Positions 17,198 to 26,452 of a DNA stretch of 64,000 nt are shown one piece after another. Source of the DNA: Methanomassiliicoccales archaeon LGM-RCC1 (GTDB lineage Archaea; Thermoplasmatota; Thermoplasmata; Methanomassiliicoccales; Methanomethylophilaceae); the NCBI GenBank assembly GCA_030168575.1, contig CP115555.1:992001-1056000 (forward strand). The letters run 5' to 3'. The number at the start of each line of letters is the position of its first letter. Position 1 is the first letter of the stretch. Both the position numbers and the translations under genes were made by a program. Below the pieces are notes generated by a model that was given only the letters and a program-made list of their open reading frames with translations, was not told the DNA's origin and made no database searches.

Positions 17198-18533
17198 CCT
17201 TGTCGACCTCTTTGACCACGCCTTCGAAGATCGAGTACATCGTATCGATCTCCTCGTCGGTGACAGTCAGGGGGCACAGGCATCTCATGACGGACCCGTA
17301 GCGTCCGCCCTTCTCCATGATGAGCTTCCTCTCGAAGCACATGCGCTGGACGCGGAGGGTGATGTCTCCTGCGGGCATGGGGACTCCCATGAGGTCCTTG
17401 GGGCCGTTAGGGTCGATGAACTCGATACCGAGCATTAGTCCGGTTCCGCGGACATCTCCGATGATGGAGACCTCATCCTTCAGCTTCATGAGGCGTGATT
17501 TGAGGTAGTCCCCTTTGCGGGTGACCTCTGCCAGGAACTTGGGGTCGCTGACCTTCTTCATGACGATGGTACCTGCTGCCATAGCGAGCTGGTTGCCGCG
17601 GAAGGTTCCTGCGTGCGCACCGGGCTCCCATCCGTCGAGCTTCTTGTCGTAGACGACGACGGACATGGGCTGTCCTCCTCCGATGGCTTTGGAGATGAGG
17701 ATGACATCAGGGACGATTCCTGCGTGCTCGAATGCGAACATCTTTCCGGAGCGTCCGATTCCCGACTGGACCTCGTCCACGATCAGGGGGATGTCGAGTT
17801 CCTTGGTGATCCTGCGGACCGCCTGGAGGAATTCCACGGGTGCGGGGATGACTCCTCCCTCTCCCTGGATTGGCTCGAGGATGACCGCTGCCGGTTTGGT
17901 GACTCCGCTCTCGGGGTCCTTCAGCAGGCGCTCGAAGTAGTTGATGCAGGCCTTCGTTCCCGCCTCTCCGCCGATTCCCATGGGGCAGCGGTAGGAGTAC
18001 GGGTAGGGCATGAACTGGACTCCGGGCATGATGTTCTGCACCTTGTTCTTGGCGGTGCAGTTTCCTGTCAGAGCGATAGCTCCGTGGCCCATTCCGTGGT
18101 AGCCTCCGGAGAATGAGATGATGGTTCCCCTTCCTGTTGCGGTCTTGCACAGCTTGATCGCCGCATCAGCGGCATCCGTTCCAGACGGGGAGCAGAACTG
18201 CACCTTAGCTTTGGCTGCCAACTCAGGGGGGAGTATCGAGAAGAGTGTCTTCACGAACTCGTCCTTCATCGGAGTCATAAGGTCCAGCGTGTGCAGCGCG
18301 GCACCCGATTGGATCAGTTCAATCATGGTCTGATTGATCTCGTCATCGTTATGGCCGAGTGCAAGCGTGCCTGCTCCGTTGAGGAAATCGAGGTAACGAT
18401 TGCCTTCAACATCTTCGATCCATGATCCCTTGGACTTTGAAATCGCTAGCGGGAATTTGCGAGGGTAGCTCCTGGCCGAAGACTCGAAGTCACCCTGGCG
18501 GTCGATGAAGTACTTGTTCGTATTCTGGTTCAT
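17184..18533 (-). CDS. dat: Class III aminotransferase, probably diaminobutyrate-2-oxoglutarate transaminase
   Basis: Fold-type I, class III PLP aminotransferase. The PLP lysine is near residue 282 (LISKAIGGGQP), with SGTDAADAAIKL, SGGYHGMG and VDEVQSGIGRSG in order. The layout fits EctB/Dat enzymes, which transfer the amino group of glutamate to aspartate semialdehyde to give 2,4-diaminobutyrate. I used the ATG at 18533 because a TATA box (TTATTTAAG) lies about 25 bases upstream; an ATG at 18548 adds five residues. The decarboxylase gene follows with a 14-base overlap. No ectA or ectC is present, which argues against ectoine synthesis. Confidence 0.82.
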   Translation of the reverse strand: MNQNTNKYFIDRQGDFESSARSYPRKFPLAISKSKGSWIEDVEGNRYLDFLNGAGTLALGHNDDEINQTMIELIQSGAALHTLDLMTPMKDEFVKTLFSILPPELAAKAKVQFCSPSGTDAADAAIKLCKTATGRGTIISFSGGYHGMGHGAIALTGNCTAKNKVQNIMPGVQFMPYPYSYRCPMGIGGEAGTKACINYFERLLKDPESGVTKPAAVILEPIQGEGGVIPAPVEFLQAVRRITKELDIPLIVDEVQSGIGRSGKMFAFEHAGIVPDVILISKAIGGGQPMSVVVYDKKLDGWEPGAHAGTFRGNQLAMAAGTIVMKKVSDPKFLAEVTRKGDYLKSRLMKLKDEVSIIGDVRGTGLMLGIEFIDPNGPKDLMGVPMPAGDITLRVQRMCFERKLIMEKGGRYGSVMRCLCPLTVTDEEIDTMYSIFEGVVKEVDKDVCH

Positions 18534-18548
18534 TGGATGAGGGTACAT

Positions 18549-18898
18549 ACCTATTATTTAAGCCAGTTTCCCTCGTATGTGCCCCAGGGAGGGATGATCT
18601 GTCCCCCTTTGTTCCAATCTGTTAACCGAAGGTTTCTAGGGGGTTTCCCGTGGGCATCATCTTAAATAAAATGGGTGTTGAGAACTCTTCGATTTCGGCG
18701 TTTTTGCCGAAAATCGGGTTTTACAGACTGAAATCGATATTGTCTCATAGGTTCATCTATGTCGTCTATTTTACAATCGATTTTTCGTCAGGTTTGACAT
18801 AAAACAGCCCATTTTCGATTAGATTGGGATGTTCTAAATACGAAAAGACAGCGTAAGGTCAGCGTTTGCTGTTTTCAAGCAGCAGAGGAGGAGATGGA
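18549..18898. other. Intergenic region between dat and amt
   Basis: About 350 bases without a convincing gene. It holds the dat promoter on the left, an imperfect hairpin at 18690-18716 (CGATTTCGGC / GCCGAAAATCG around a T-rich loop), several A/T-rich stretches with repeated TCGATT-type words, and a TATA-like TTCTAAATA at 18832-18840 about 60 bases before the amt start. It may carry nitrogen-control sites, but I see no perfect GGAA-N8-TTCC palindrome of the NrpR type. Confidence 0.5.
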
Positions 18899-20254
18899 TT
18901 GAATCATCACGGAAAGATCGCAGCCGCGTTTGTGATAATCGCTGCGGGCTTGACAATGACCGCGCTCGGGCTGATGTCCTCATCGGCCGATGCTGAGCCT
19001 GAGGGCTTCCTCACCCCCGTTTCCGGCGGTGGGGACATAGCTTGGATCATGACGGCATCCATTCTGGTGTTCGCAATGATCCCGGGGATAGCGTTCTTCT
19101 ACGGAGGAATGCTGAGGAAGCAGAGCATGACCGCCACCATGGCGCAGTGTCTGATCGCCACGGGCATAATGGTCCTCATTTGGGTGATCTGCGGATACAG
19201 CCTGGCCTTCGGGAGCGAAGGATTCCTGATCGGTAACCTGGACCACGTGTTCATGAACGGGGTCATCGAGGATGTGGTCGACGGAGAGGTGAACGAGTTG
19301 GAGTTCGCATTCTTCCAGATGATGTTCTCGGCGCTTACGGCATGCATCATCATCGGTGCCTGTGCGGAGCGTGTGAGATTCACAGCATTGGCCTGGTTCC
19401 TGGTATTCTGGGGGCTGTTCGTGTACACCCCAATGGCCCATTGGGTGTGGGGCGGAGGGATGTTCGACCAGCTGTTCACCGTGAGGGATTTCGCAGGAGG
19501 AACGGTCGTCCACATATGTGCAGGAGTGACCGGTCTGGCCCTGATCTCCTTCGTGGGCGTGAGAAGCGCCAGCATCCGCAAGTCGCATGCACACAACATA
19601 CCTTTCGCATTCCTCGGAGCTATGCTCCTCTGGATAGGTTGGTTCGGATTCAACGGAGGGTCGGGATTGATGGCCAACGGCCAGGCCATCCACGTATGCT
19701 TCGTCACCATGCTCGCCAGCGCGGCAGGGCTGATAACCTGGGCGATCTGCCAGTATCAGACTACAGGTCGCGTAGGAGCGTTGGGATTGATCACAGGAGC
19801 GGTGGCAGGGCTGGTCGCCATAACCCCAGGATGCGCATACGTGCCGGTATGGGCATCCTTCGTCATAGGCATCATCGGTTCCATGCTGTGCTTCTTCGCG
19901 GTGAGGTTCATCCACAGCAAGTGCAACTTCGATGACGCGCTGGACGTCTTCGGCGTCCACGGAATAGGAGGCATCTGGGGAGCCATCTCCACAGGGATAT
20001 TCGCCGAGTCGAAATATACCGGTTCTATCAACGCTTCAGGTATCTACGAGGAGGGTCCAGCAGGGATAATCTTCGGGCAGGCGGACCTCCTGATCGGACA
20101 GATCGCATCGGTTGCCATGACCCTCGCGTTCTGTTTCGTTGCGTCGTATTGCATAATATGGGTGCTGTCAAAGTTCATGCCGGTGCGTGTCTCCAAAGAG
20201 GAAGAAGCCATCGGACAGGACATCATAGAGCACGGGGAGCCCGCATACCAGTGA
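18899..20254 (+). CDS. amt: Ammonium transporter
   Basis: Amt/Mep/Rh channel for ammonium uptake. An N-terminal signal-like segment (residues 6-27) is followed by the usual eleven membrane helices, starting with the AWIMTASILVFAMIPGIAFF block and FYGGMLRK. Family blocks HWVWGGGMF, FAGGTVVHICAGVTGL and GVHGIGGIWG are present with the pore histidines. The start is taken as the TTG at 18899 because AGGAGGAG precedes it at good spacing; the open frame extends further up without a ribosome-binding site. glnK follows 9 bases later. Confidence 0.93.
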   Translation: MNHHGKIAAAFVIIAAGLTMTALGLMSSSADAEPEGFLTPVSGGGDIAWIMTASILVFAMIPGIAFFYGGMLRKQSMTATMAQCLIATGIMVLIWVICGYSLAFGSEGFLIGNLDHVFMNGVIEDVVDGEVNELEFAFFQMMFSALTACIIIGACAERVRFTALAWFLVFWGLFVYTPMAHWVWGGGMFDQLFTVRDFAGGTVVHICAGVTGLALISFVGVRSASIRKSHAHNIPFAFLGAMLLWIGWFGFNGGSGLMANGQAIHVCFVTMLASAAGLITWAICQYQTTGRVGALGLITGAVAGLVAITPGCAYVPVWASFVIGIIGSMLCFFAVRFIHSKCNFDDALDVFGVHGIGGIWGAISTGIFAESKYTGSINASGIYEEGPAGIIFGQADLLIGQIASVAMTLAFCFVASYCIIWVLSKFMPVRVSKEEEAIGQDIIEHGEPAYQ

Positions 20255-20263
20255 GGTGATACC

Positions 20264-20611
20264 ATGAAGATGATAGTAGCGATAGTACGTCCGGAGAAGG
20301 CCCAGGAAGTCAAGGATGCCACTCATGAGATCGGGATAAACGGAATGACCATTTCCCACGTGACCGGCCGCGGAAGGCAGGCTGGGGTGAAGTTCACCAA
20401 CAGGTTCGGGGAGTTCACGGTCGACGAGATAGAGAAGGTCAAGTTCGAGATCGTGGTCGAGGACAAGGATGCCAAGAAGGTGATCGACACCGTATGCAAG
20501 ACGGCCACAACCGGCAGCCATGGTGACGGAAAGATCTTCGTCGTTCCTGTGGAGGAGTCCTACACCATAAGCGACTACGGAGCGAATGAGGAAGAGGCCA
20601 AGAAGGAATGA
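20264..20611 (+). CDS. glnK: Nitrogen regulatory protein P-II
   Basis: Trimeric P-II signal protein that senses ATP/ADP and 2-oxoglutarate and plugs the Amt channel when nitrogen is ample. The VAIVRPEKAQEVKDA start, T-loop region (GRGRQAGVKFTNRFGEFTVD) and C-terminal GDGKIFVVPVEESYTI block are clear. In the T-loop the tyrosine uridylylated in enteric bacteria (Tyr51) is replaced by Asn, as expected for a protein not controlled by GlnD. A strong GAGGTGAT site precedes the ATG. Confidence 0.94.
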   Translation: MKMIVAIVRPEKAQEVKDATHEIGINGMTISHVTGRGRQAGVKFTNRFGEFTVDEIEKVKFEIVVEDKDAKKVIDTVCKTATTGSHGDGKIFVVPVEESYTISDYGANEEEAKKE

Positions 20612-20619
20612 GCAATCCA

Positions 20620-20639
20620 GACAGGGGGCCACCCCTGTC
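20620..20639. terminator. Bidirectional hairpin between glnK and dinB
   Basis: GACAGGGG and CCCCTGTC arms with a short loop lie between the convergent glnK and dinB genes, overlapping the last bases of dinB. Confidence 0.5.
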
Positions 20640-21870
20640 AAACACTTTTGTTATGGGCCCTGTGCTTCTGCATGTAGTTGACAAGCCTGTGAAGGTAGTC
20701 GTTGCCGTATATCTGGGGTAGGCGTGATTCGAAGTCCAGCTCGTACCGTTCGGACAGATCCTCGATGGCTGCAGCGAGCTTCTTCTCCCTCTCGCCGTTC
20801 TCATTGTCTATGATCTCGTCTAGGGTCATCTGGCGGACTCCTTTGCTCATGAGATTGTAGATCCCTACTCCTATCAGTCTAATCGGGCGCTTGCTCACCG
20901 ATGACAGCAACCCAACAGCCTCGTTCCTGATGGAGATCGGGTCGTCGCATAGCAGGGTGACCTTCGACCGTGTTATGCTCTTCATGTCCGAGTAGGTGAT
21001 CTTCAGCACCACGCCACTGCCGTGGAGGTCGTAGCGCCTCGCCCTGTGGACTACGCACATCGACAGCAGAAGAAGAACATCCTCCAGCAATCCGAAGTCG
21101 GATACGTTCTCCTGGAAGGTCAGCTCGTGGCTGATGGATTTGGCATCCTCGGGCTTGTAGGGGGTGACGACCCTGTCGTCGATTCCCTGGGCAAGATCGA
21201 TGAGCATCTTACCGTGGTTCCCCAGTAGATCGGTGACATCCTCCTGCCTCTCCAGTATGTCCCTGACGGTGTCCAGCCCTACACTGTGCAGCTTGTCGGC
21301 CGTCTTTACACCGACGGAAGGCAGAACGCGGACGTCGCGGTCAATCACCAGGTCCATGAAATCCTGTGGGGAGAGGATCTCGAAGTAACCGTCTGGTTTC
21401 CTCTCCTCGCTGGCCGTCTTGGCGGCCCCCATGCAGTAGGCCAATCCGACGGAGCATGTCAAACCGACCTCGTTGAGGATCCTGGCCTTGATCTCCTTGG
21501 CGAACTCCCTAGCCTTCTCCAGGCTTCCAGCTGTTTCCGTTACGTCGAGATATGCCTCGTCCAGAGCTATCGTCTCCGATATCTCCGTGTACTCATCCCA
21601 TATCTTGTGTATCTGGGCAGATGTCGCCTTGTACTTATCGAAGTTGGGCCTGAGGTACACTCCGTCGGGGCATAGACGATAGGCCTCCTTGATGTTCATA
21701 GCAGAATGGACCCCGAACTCCCTGGCCTCGTAGCTGCATGTTGCCACGATGCCTCTCTCATGGGGAAGGGAGCCTATTATCACCGGCCTCCCCTTCAGGC
21801 TGGGGTCGTCACGTATCTCTACGGAGGCGTAGAACGCATCCATGTCCACGTGTATGATCAGCCTTTCCAT
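20638..21870 (-). CDS. dinB: DNA polymerase IV (Y family)
   Basis: Translesion DNA polymerase of the DinB/Dpo4 group. Catalytic Asp9 is in HVDMDAFYASVE, Asp104-Glu105 in ALDEAYLD; Tyr14 is the steric gate. The helix-hairpin-helix region (LPSVGVKTADKLHSVGLDTV) and a little-finger domain follow. The length of 410 residues is normal. The C-terminus (KHRAHNKSV) has no clear clamp-binding QxxLxxFF-type box. Single gene, convergent with glnK. Confidence 0.93.
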   Translation of the reverse strand: MERLIIHVDMDAFYASVEIRDDPSLKGRPVIIGSLPHERGIVATCSYEAREFGVHSAMNIKEAYRLCPDGVYLRPNFDKYKATSAQIHKIWDEYTEISETIALDEAYLDVTETAGSLEKAREFAKEIKARILNEVGLTCSVGLAYCMGAAKTASEERKPDGYFEILSPQDFMDLVIDRDVRVLPSVGVKTADKLHSVGLDTVRDILERQEDVTDLLGNHGKMLIDLAQGIDDRVVTPYKPEDAKSISHELTFQENVSDFGLLEDVLLLLSMCVVHRARRYDLHGSGVVLKITYSDMKSITRSKVTLLCDDPISIRNEAVGLLSSVSKRPIRLIGVGIYNLMSKGVRQMTLDEIIDNENGEREKKLAAAIEDLSERYELDFESRLPQIYGNDYLHRLVNYMQKHRAHNKSV

Positions 21871-22037
21871 GGGTCCTCGGACACCTGTAGTTTCTGCATG
21901 AACATATTAGTTGTTGCAGCCGTCCTTCCAGATATGGGATTATTGCGCCAATTCAACGAAAATGACTAAAAAAGACCATTTTGCACATCAACCTTAAAAG
22001 AGAGATACCGTCTTTTGGGGGTATTCGAAGTGATACC

Positions 22038-23351
22038 TTGAACCAAGGAAATCCGAAAGCATTGATTCCCATACTGATCTTCGTTATACTCTATCTAGGA
22101 ATGGGTATCATCCTGGAGTACGGCATGGGAATATCCATGGGATTCTACAGCATCCCCGTACTGATGGTCTTCCTCATCGCCTTGGCCGTCGCGTACGTAC
22201 AGACGAAGGGCGTTGATTCGAACGAGAAGTTCTCGATCATGGGAAAGGGGGCCGGAGATCCCAATGTCTTCATGATGATCCTGATATTCCTGACCGCAGG
22301 AGTTTTCACCGGAGTCATGAACCAGGCAGGAGCCAGCAGTGTGGCCAACTTCGTGCTGACCTATGTGCCCGTTGAGTATGCTGTCATCGTCATCTTCCTT
22401 GTTGCAGCATTCGTCTCGGTGTCGATGGGAACGTCGTGCGGTACCATTACCGTCCTGACCCCGATCGCCATCTCGATCTCGCTCACCACCAACTTCGACC
22501 CTGCCCTGTGCATAGCGTCGGTCATCGGTGGAGCGATGTTCGGAGACAATCTGTCATTCATCTCCGATACGACCATAGCAGCCTGTAACGGACAGGGATG
22601 TCAGATGAAGGACAAGTTCAGGGAGAATGCGAAGTTCGCTATTCCTGCAGCGATTGTGACAGTCGTGATACTGGCCATCATGTCGTTCTCTGCAACGGGA
22701 ACCGGCGGAGATGTCGGATCATACGACCTCATCCTGATCCTCCCGTACCTCATAGTCCTGATAGGAGGAATAATCGGAATCAATGTGTTCGTCGTCCTGG
22801 CAGCAGGTATCGTCAGCGGAGCGGTCATCATGGTCGGCACCGGTACGACCGAGGCCATAGACGTCCTATCATTCGTCGGATCCGGAATGGGCGGAATGCT
22901 GGAGACCGCGATGGTCGCCATACTCGTTTCTGCCATCTGTGCGCTCATCGCGTTCAACGGCGGATTCGAGGCTCTGCTGGCTTGGATCAGGAAGACCTTC
23001 AAAGGCGTCAAGGGCGGAATGCTCGGAACCGGTCTGTTGGTCAGCGCGATGGATGTCGCAACCGCGAACAACACCGTCGCCATCGTCATGGCGAACCCCA
23101 TCGCCAAGGACATCTCCAACGAATATGGTTTCTCGTCAAAGAAGGCCGCGTCCATCCTGGACACCTTCTCTTGCGTCATGCAGGGAATCATCCCCTACGG
23201 AGCACAGATGCTCCTTGCGCTGTCCGCAGCATCTATAGCAGGACTGACCTTGTCTGCTTTCGACATCATGCCGTTCCTGTTCTATCAGTTCGTGCTGCTG
23301 ATCTTCGTGCTGGCGTACATCTACGTGTTCCCCGACAAGAAATTGGAGTGA
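22038..23351 (+). CDS. NhaC-type Na+/H+ antiporter
   Basis: Membrane antiporter of the NhaC/ion-transporter superfamily with about eleven segments over 437 residues. SMGTSCGTITVLTPIA and the GGAMFGDNLSFISDTT block are characteristic of NhaC proteins. The start is set at the TTG at 22038 because AAGTGAT precedes it in the same setting as the GAGGTGATACC before glnK; an upstream TTG at 21981 has no such site. A strong hairpin follows at 23365. Confidence 0.87.
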   Translation: MNQGNPKALIPILIFVILYLGMGIILEYGMGISMGFYSIPVLMVFLIALAVAYVQTKGVDSNEKFSIMGKGAGDPNVFMMILIFLTAGVFTGVMNQAGASSVANFVLTYVPVEYAVIVIFLVAAFVSVSMGTSCGTITVLTPIAISISLTTNFDPALCIASVIGGAMFGDNLSFISDTTIAACNGQGCQMKDKFRENAKFAIPAAIVTVVILAIMSFSATGTGGDVGSYDLILILPYLIVLIGGIIGINVFVVLAAGIVSGAVIMVGTGTTEAIDVLSFVGSGMGGMLETAMVAILVSAICALIAFNGGFEALLAWIRKTFKGVKGGMLGTGLLVSAMDVATANNTVAIVMANPIAKDISNEYGFSSKKAASILDTFSCVMQGIIPYGAQMLLALSAASIAGLTLSAFDIMPFLFYQFVLLIFVLAYIYVFPDKKLE

Positions 23352-23364
23352 GATTGAAAGCGGG

Positions 23365-23390
23365 CCCGTCCGGATTCAATACCGGACGGG
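23365..23390. terminator. Bidirectional hairpin between antiporter and cbiX
   Basis: Perfect 9-base-pair stem (CCCGTCCGG / CCGGACGGG) with an 8-base loop between convergent genes. Confidence 0.65.
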
Positions 23391-23421
23391 TTCCGCACCT
23401 TACAAAAACGATTTATGTTTT

Positions 23422-24204
23422 TCAGCCCAAGTATTCCCTGGCCTTCTGGTCCAGCACATCGAGAAGACGAGGGTTGGACTCGACAGGGCGCGCCATGAAG
23501 ACGGTGATGGTCCTGCCGTTGACGGTTATCTCTCCGCCCTCGGAGTAAGGCTGGAGCCCCATCTTCTCGGGAATGTCCTTTCCGAGATGGACGCCCATTG
23601 CGATGAACAGAGGGACGGCGATGATCCTCTTGACACCGGACTTTTCCAGCTGGTCCAGCGCATCGGGGATCGTAGGTTCGCAGTATTCGTTGAAGGCATA
23701 GGCAACATGCTTGTAGCCTCTGGCAGCTATCCTCTCAGCGTTCATCTTGATGGTACGCATGTTGGAGAGAGCCTTGAACCTGGTTCCGTGACCGAGGATC
23801 AGGATGCCTTCGTCCATGTTGCCGTTGGCATCGGCGATCTTATCGCAGATGATGTCGGTGAGAGTGAAGCTGGTGTCGAAGGCGGATGCTATGGATATAG
23901 TGACCTCCTTCCCTTTCACCAGGGCCTTTCCGGATTCGGATGTGCCCAGACCGAGCTTCTCGGGGATGAGCTCCTTCGTGAGGGTACCTTCCGAGATGTA
24001 GTAGGGGATTGCGACGATCTCGTCCACGCCCTCGTCCACCATCATCTCCAGCGCTTCAGGGATGGACGGGGAGTTCACTCTGAAGTAGGCCTTGCCCACA
24101 TGCTCCCATCCCCTGCATTTCAACCTGTTGACCTGTGTGTCCAGGATCTCTGTGAGGTTACCGTTCCTCGTACCGTATCCAACGATCAATACCCCTTTGC
24201 TCAT
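23422..24204 (-). CDS. CbiX-like sirohydrochlorin chelatase (two-repeat form)
   Basis: Chelatase that would insert cobalt (or nickel) into sirohydrochlorin on the path to cobalamin or factor F430. Two CbiX-like repeats cover residues 1-125 and 126-260. The second keeps the active-site His of GHGTR and of GVHLGKDIPEK; in the first, the His is replaced (GYGTR) and the second His is lacking, so only the C-terminal half looks catalytic. The ATG at 24204 follows a GGAG site; the GTG at 24213 is too close to it. Confidence 0.82.
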   Translation of the reverse strand: MSKGVLIVGYGTRNGNLTEILDTQVNRLKCRGWEHVGKAYFRVNSPSIPEALEMMVDEGVDEIVAIPYYISEGTLTKELIPEKLGLGTSESGKALVKGKEVTISIASAFDTSFTLTDIICDKIADANGNMDEGILILGHGTRFKALSNMRTIKMNAERIAARGYKHVAYAFNEYCEPTIPDALDQLEKSGVKRIIAVPLFIAMGVHLGKDIPEKMGLQPYSEGGEITVNGRTITVFMARPVESNPRLLDVLDQKAREYLG

Positions 24205-24297
24205 TCTTTTCACTCCTGCGGCAGAGCTTCTGTTATGTAGGGTGAGAGGAAGATTGCATTATATTGATATGGTGGTATGGTCCAACTATGAGGGCGA

Positions 24298-25131
24298 TCA
24301 TTTCTGTTTCCTTTTGCTCCGGTAATAGCGCTTCTTGGAACCGCTGCCCATCGAGAATATCTCCCCGTCCTTCTGCAGCTTGTCAACAGCTTTCAGTGCG
24401 GTATATGAGGACAGCATCAGGGACACGCAGAGGTCCTTCAGATAGGCGTGGCCCATGGTGTCTATGTACTCTATGATTTCTTTGTAGCTGCGCTCATCCC
24501 TGTCCTCCTTCCCGGATATGGCAGGGAGGTGGATGGCGAAGGTATCGTCTTCCCTGATGAGACGGGGCATGAAACCTGAATTGCAATAGGACGATCTGAT
24601 GGAATCCAAACCGATCCCCATCAGCTTGGCGTAACCCATCTTCTTCATGATGTCCGCAGTCTTGGGGTTACGCAGGCCATTCTCTATCACCTCGTACACG
24701 GCGTTCCCCGGAGATTCTATCACCATGTGCCGCTCATCGACCGTGATGACGATGTCCCTCATCAGAGACGGGTCGAAGTGTATTATCGCGTTGGCCAGGG
24801 ATTCCATTATCGCTGTGCGTGGAAAGGAAGAGAGCTTCACGATCCTGTCCGTCTGCAGGGAGGTTCCCAGACGTTCTGAGAGGCAGTTCATCGCATCCCC
24901 CATCTGCTTCGGGAGCGGACCGTTCATCGTCGCATCGAATCCGGGTATGTGTATCTGGACATGCCAGGGGCATTGGTCAGACATCATGAGTGCGAAGTTG
25001 GTGTACAGGCCCATGTCGTTCTTCATGTTGGTGATGGACAGGTACCTTTGGGTGCGGCAGTGCTTGAGTTCGCGGAAATCGTGGAATGACAGTTCCTGCT
25101 CCCTGCTGATGTAGTCTTCGTAGAGTGGCAT
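24298..25131 (-). CDS. AlbA-less Schlafen/RecG-like ATP-binding regulator
   Basis: The 277-residue protein matches the C-terminal part of the AlbA_2/HATPase_c_4 family: a GHKL-type ATP-binding patch (AIMESLANAIIHFD, then VITVDERHMVIESPGN) and a C-terminal winged helix (about residues 210-277, with Lys/Arg-rich end KKRYYRSKRKQK). The N-terminal AlbA_2 nucleic-acid-binding domain usually found in front is missing. An AAGGT site and the ATG at 25131 make this start convincing, so it is not simply a wrong start. Possibly a transcription regulator or a remnant. Confidence 0.65.
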   Translation of the reverse strand: MPLYEDYISREQELSFHDFRELKHCRTQRYLSITNMKNDMGLYTNFALMMSDQCPWHVQIHIPGFDATMNGPLPKQMGDAMNCLSERLGTSLQTDRIVKLSSFPRTAIMESLANAIIHFDPSLMRDIVITVDERHMVIESPGNAVYEVIENGLRNPKTADIMKKMGYAKLMGIGLDSIRSSYCNSGFMPRLIREDDTFAIHLPAISGKEDRDERSYKEIIEYIDTMGHAYLKDLCVSLMLSSYTALKAVDKLQKDGEIFSMGSGSKKRYYRSKRKQK

Positions 25132-25272
25132 TTGGACCTTATCATCTGTGTTGGTTTAAGAACATTCATTTGGAATATAACAATAAAAGATGATTGAATC
25201 TAGCGGGATGTCGATGACAAAAAAGTTAACCTATTTATACGGACCAAAATCATCCAATCAATCGGTGAGGAA

Positions 25273-25671
25273 ATGGCATCCATACCCGCGGAAATAATCG
25301 ACATCATCAACGCGAAAGAGACAACAAAGCTTCTAGTGACGGCTGCGTCTGACGGACAGCCCCATGCGATCGTCTGTGGAAGCATTTTCGTAACACCTGA
25401 GGGAATGGCCGGGGTCGGCGAGATACTCATGAAGAGAGCGGCGAAGAACCTGAAAGAGACAGGAAAGGCCGCGCTCACCGTCGCAGCGGGACCCAAGGCC
25501 TATGAGCTGATCCTGAAGAACCCCGCACGTGCGGACAGCGGACCTGTCTACGAGGACATGAAAGCCAAGATGGCCGCGGTCAACCTCCCCTGTTTCGCAG
25601 TGTGGACATTCGATGTGGCAGAGATCTGGGACGAGAGTGCCGGACCGTCTGCCGGAACCAAGATCTGCTGA
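25273..25671 (+). CDS. Pyridoxamine-phosphate-oxidase-like flavin protein
   Basis: A 132-residue split-barrel protein of the PNPOx-like FMN-binding superfamily. The TKLLVTAASDGQPHAIVCGSIFV block is the conserved strand pair that binds flavin, and VAAGPKAYELI follows. Such small members often act as flavin- or F420-dependent reductases; the substrate is unknown. GGTGAGGAA precedes the ATG, and a TATA-like CTATTTATAC lies about 40 bases upstream. A terminator follows at 25681. Confidence 0.78.
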   Translation: MASIPAEIIDIINAKETTKLLVTAASDGQPHAIVCGSIFVTPEGMAGVGEILMKRAAKNLKETGKAALTVAAGPKAYELILKNPARADSGPVYEDMKAKMAAVNLPCFAVWTFDVAEIWDESAGPSAGTKIC

Positions 25672-25680
25672 ACCTGTTTA

Positions 25681-25702
25681 GCCCCCCTTCGGGGGCATTT
25701 TT
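25681..25702 (+). terminator. Intrinsic-type terminator
   Basis: GCCCCC / GGGGGC stem with a CTTC loop followed by ATTTTTAT, directly after the PNPOx-like gene. Confidence 0.75.
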
Positions 25703-25727
25703 ATCCTATTAACCAATTAGGGCAAAC

Positions 25728-26351
25728 ATGACTCTAGAAGAATATGTTCCGGAGTGGGTAATCACATACCTGGCGCCCATCGTGCTTCTGCTCGGAGGAA
25801 TCATGGCCATTATCATAGTGGTCACTTATCTCAAGGATAAGGATTCCGGCAAGTACAAGGCGTGCGTGGCAATTGGAACCCTGCTCGGAATCGTCATAGT
25901 GCTTCTGGCCGTCCTCGAAGGATTCCATGCGGAGACATATTCGCTGGTCCTGATCGCTCTGGCGGCATTCACATTGATCATCAGACCCATCCGCGAGATC
26001 CACATCTCCGTCATCATCGGTATGCTCGTGATGGCCATCGTGTACATCGCTCTTGCTAGGCTGAACGGTGTAATGGTCGGTGAGATAGACCTGTCCATAC
26101 TGGCCACCGGCTGGTACAGAATTGGAATCGCATTCGTCTGCGGCGCCATCGTGTACGGTCTCCTGAACTTCGCAGAGGCAATCGTGAAGGTCGTAGGGAC
26201 CTTCCTCAACTGCTGGCCTGTGCTGTTCATACTCGGACTCCTCTGCATAGGCGAGGCCATCTGTCAGTACTTCGGATACGGGTCTATAATCGACTACATC
26301 CTGCAGATCCCGTGGGATGAAGTGATACCCCATATCGAGACTGCAATCTGA
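25728..26351 (+). CDS. Hypothetical membrane protein, six or seven segments
   Basis: Unrecognised 207-residue integral membrane protein. Hydrophobic stretches lie at about residues 13-35, 46-64, 66-85, 88-107, 127-147 and 150-180. No charged or catalytic motif within the segments stands out. It is monocistronic between a terminator and tRNA-Arg. Confidence 0.7.
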   Translation: MTLEEYVPEWVITYLAPIVLLLGGIMAIIIVVTYLKDKDSGKYKACVAIGTLLGIVIVLLAVLEGFHAETYSLVLIALAAFTLIIRPIREIHISVIIGMLVMAIVYIALARLNGVMVGEIDLSILATGWYRIGIAFVCGAIVYGLLNFAEAIVKVVGTFLNCWPVLFILGLLCIGEAICQYFGYGSIIDYILQIPWDEVIPHIETAI

Positions 26352-26452
26352 CGTTGAACGAGGTGCATCCAGTACAGAAAAAAAACCCTGGATTGGCCTA
26401 TCGAAAAAAGGCAACAACCTTTAAATGATAGTAGCCAATGGAGGGGAAGAGT

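Noticed and set aside
18549-18898. NrpR operator (GGAA-N8-TTCC) upstream of amt
   Set aside because: No such palindrome could be found by reading; only A/T-rich words and one hairpin are present.
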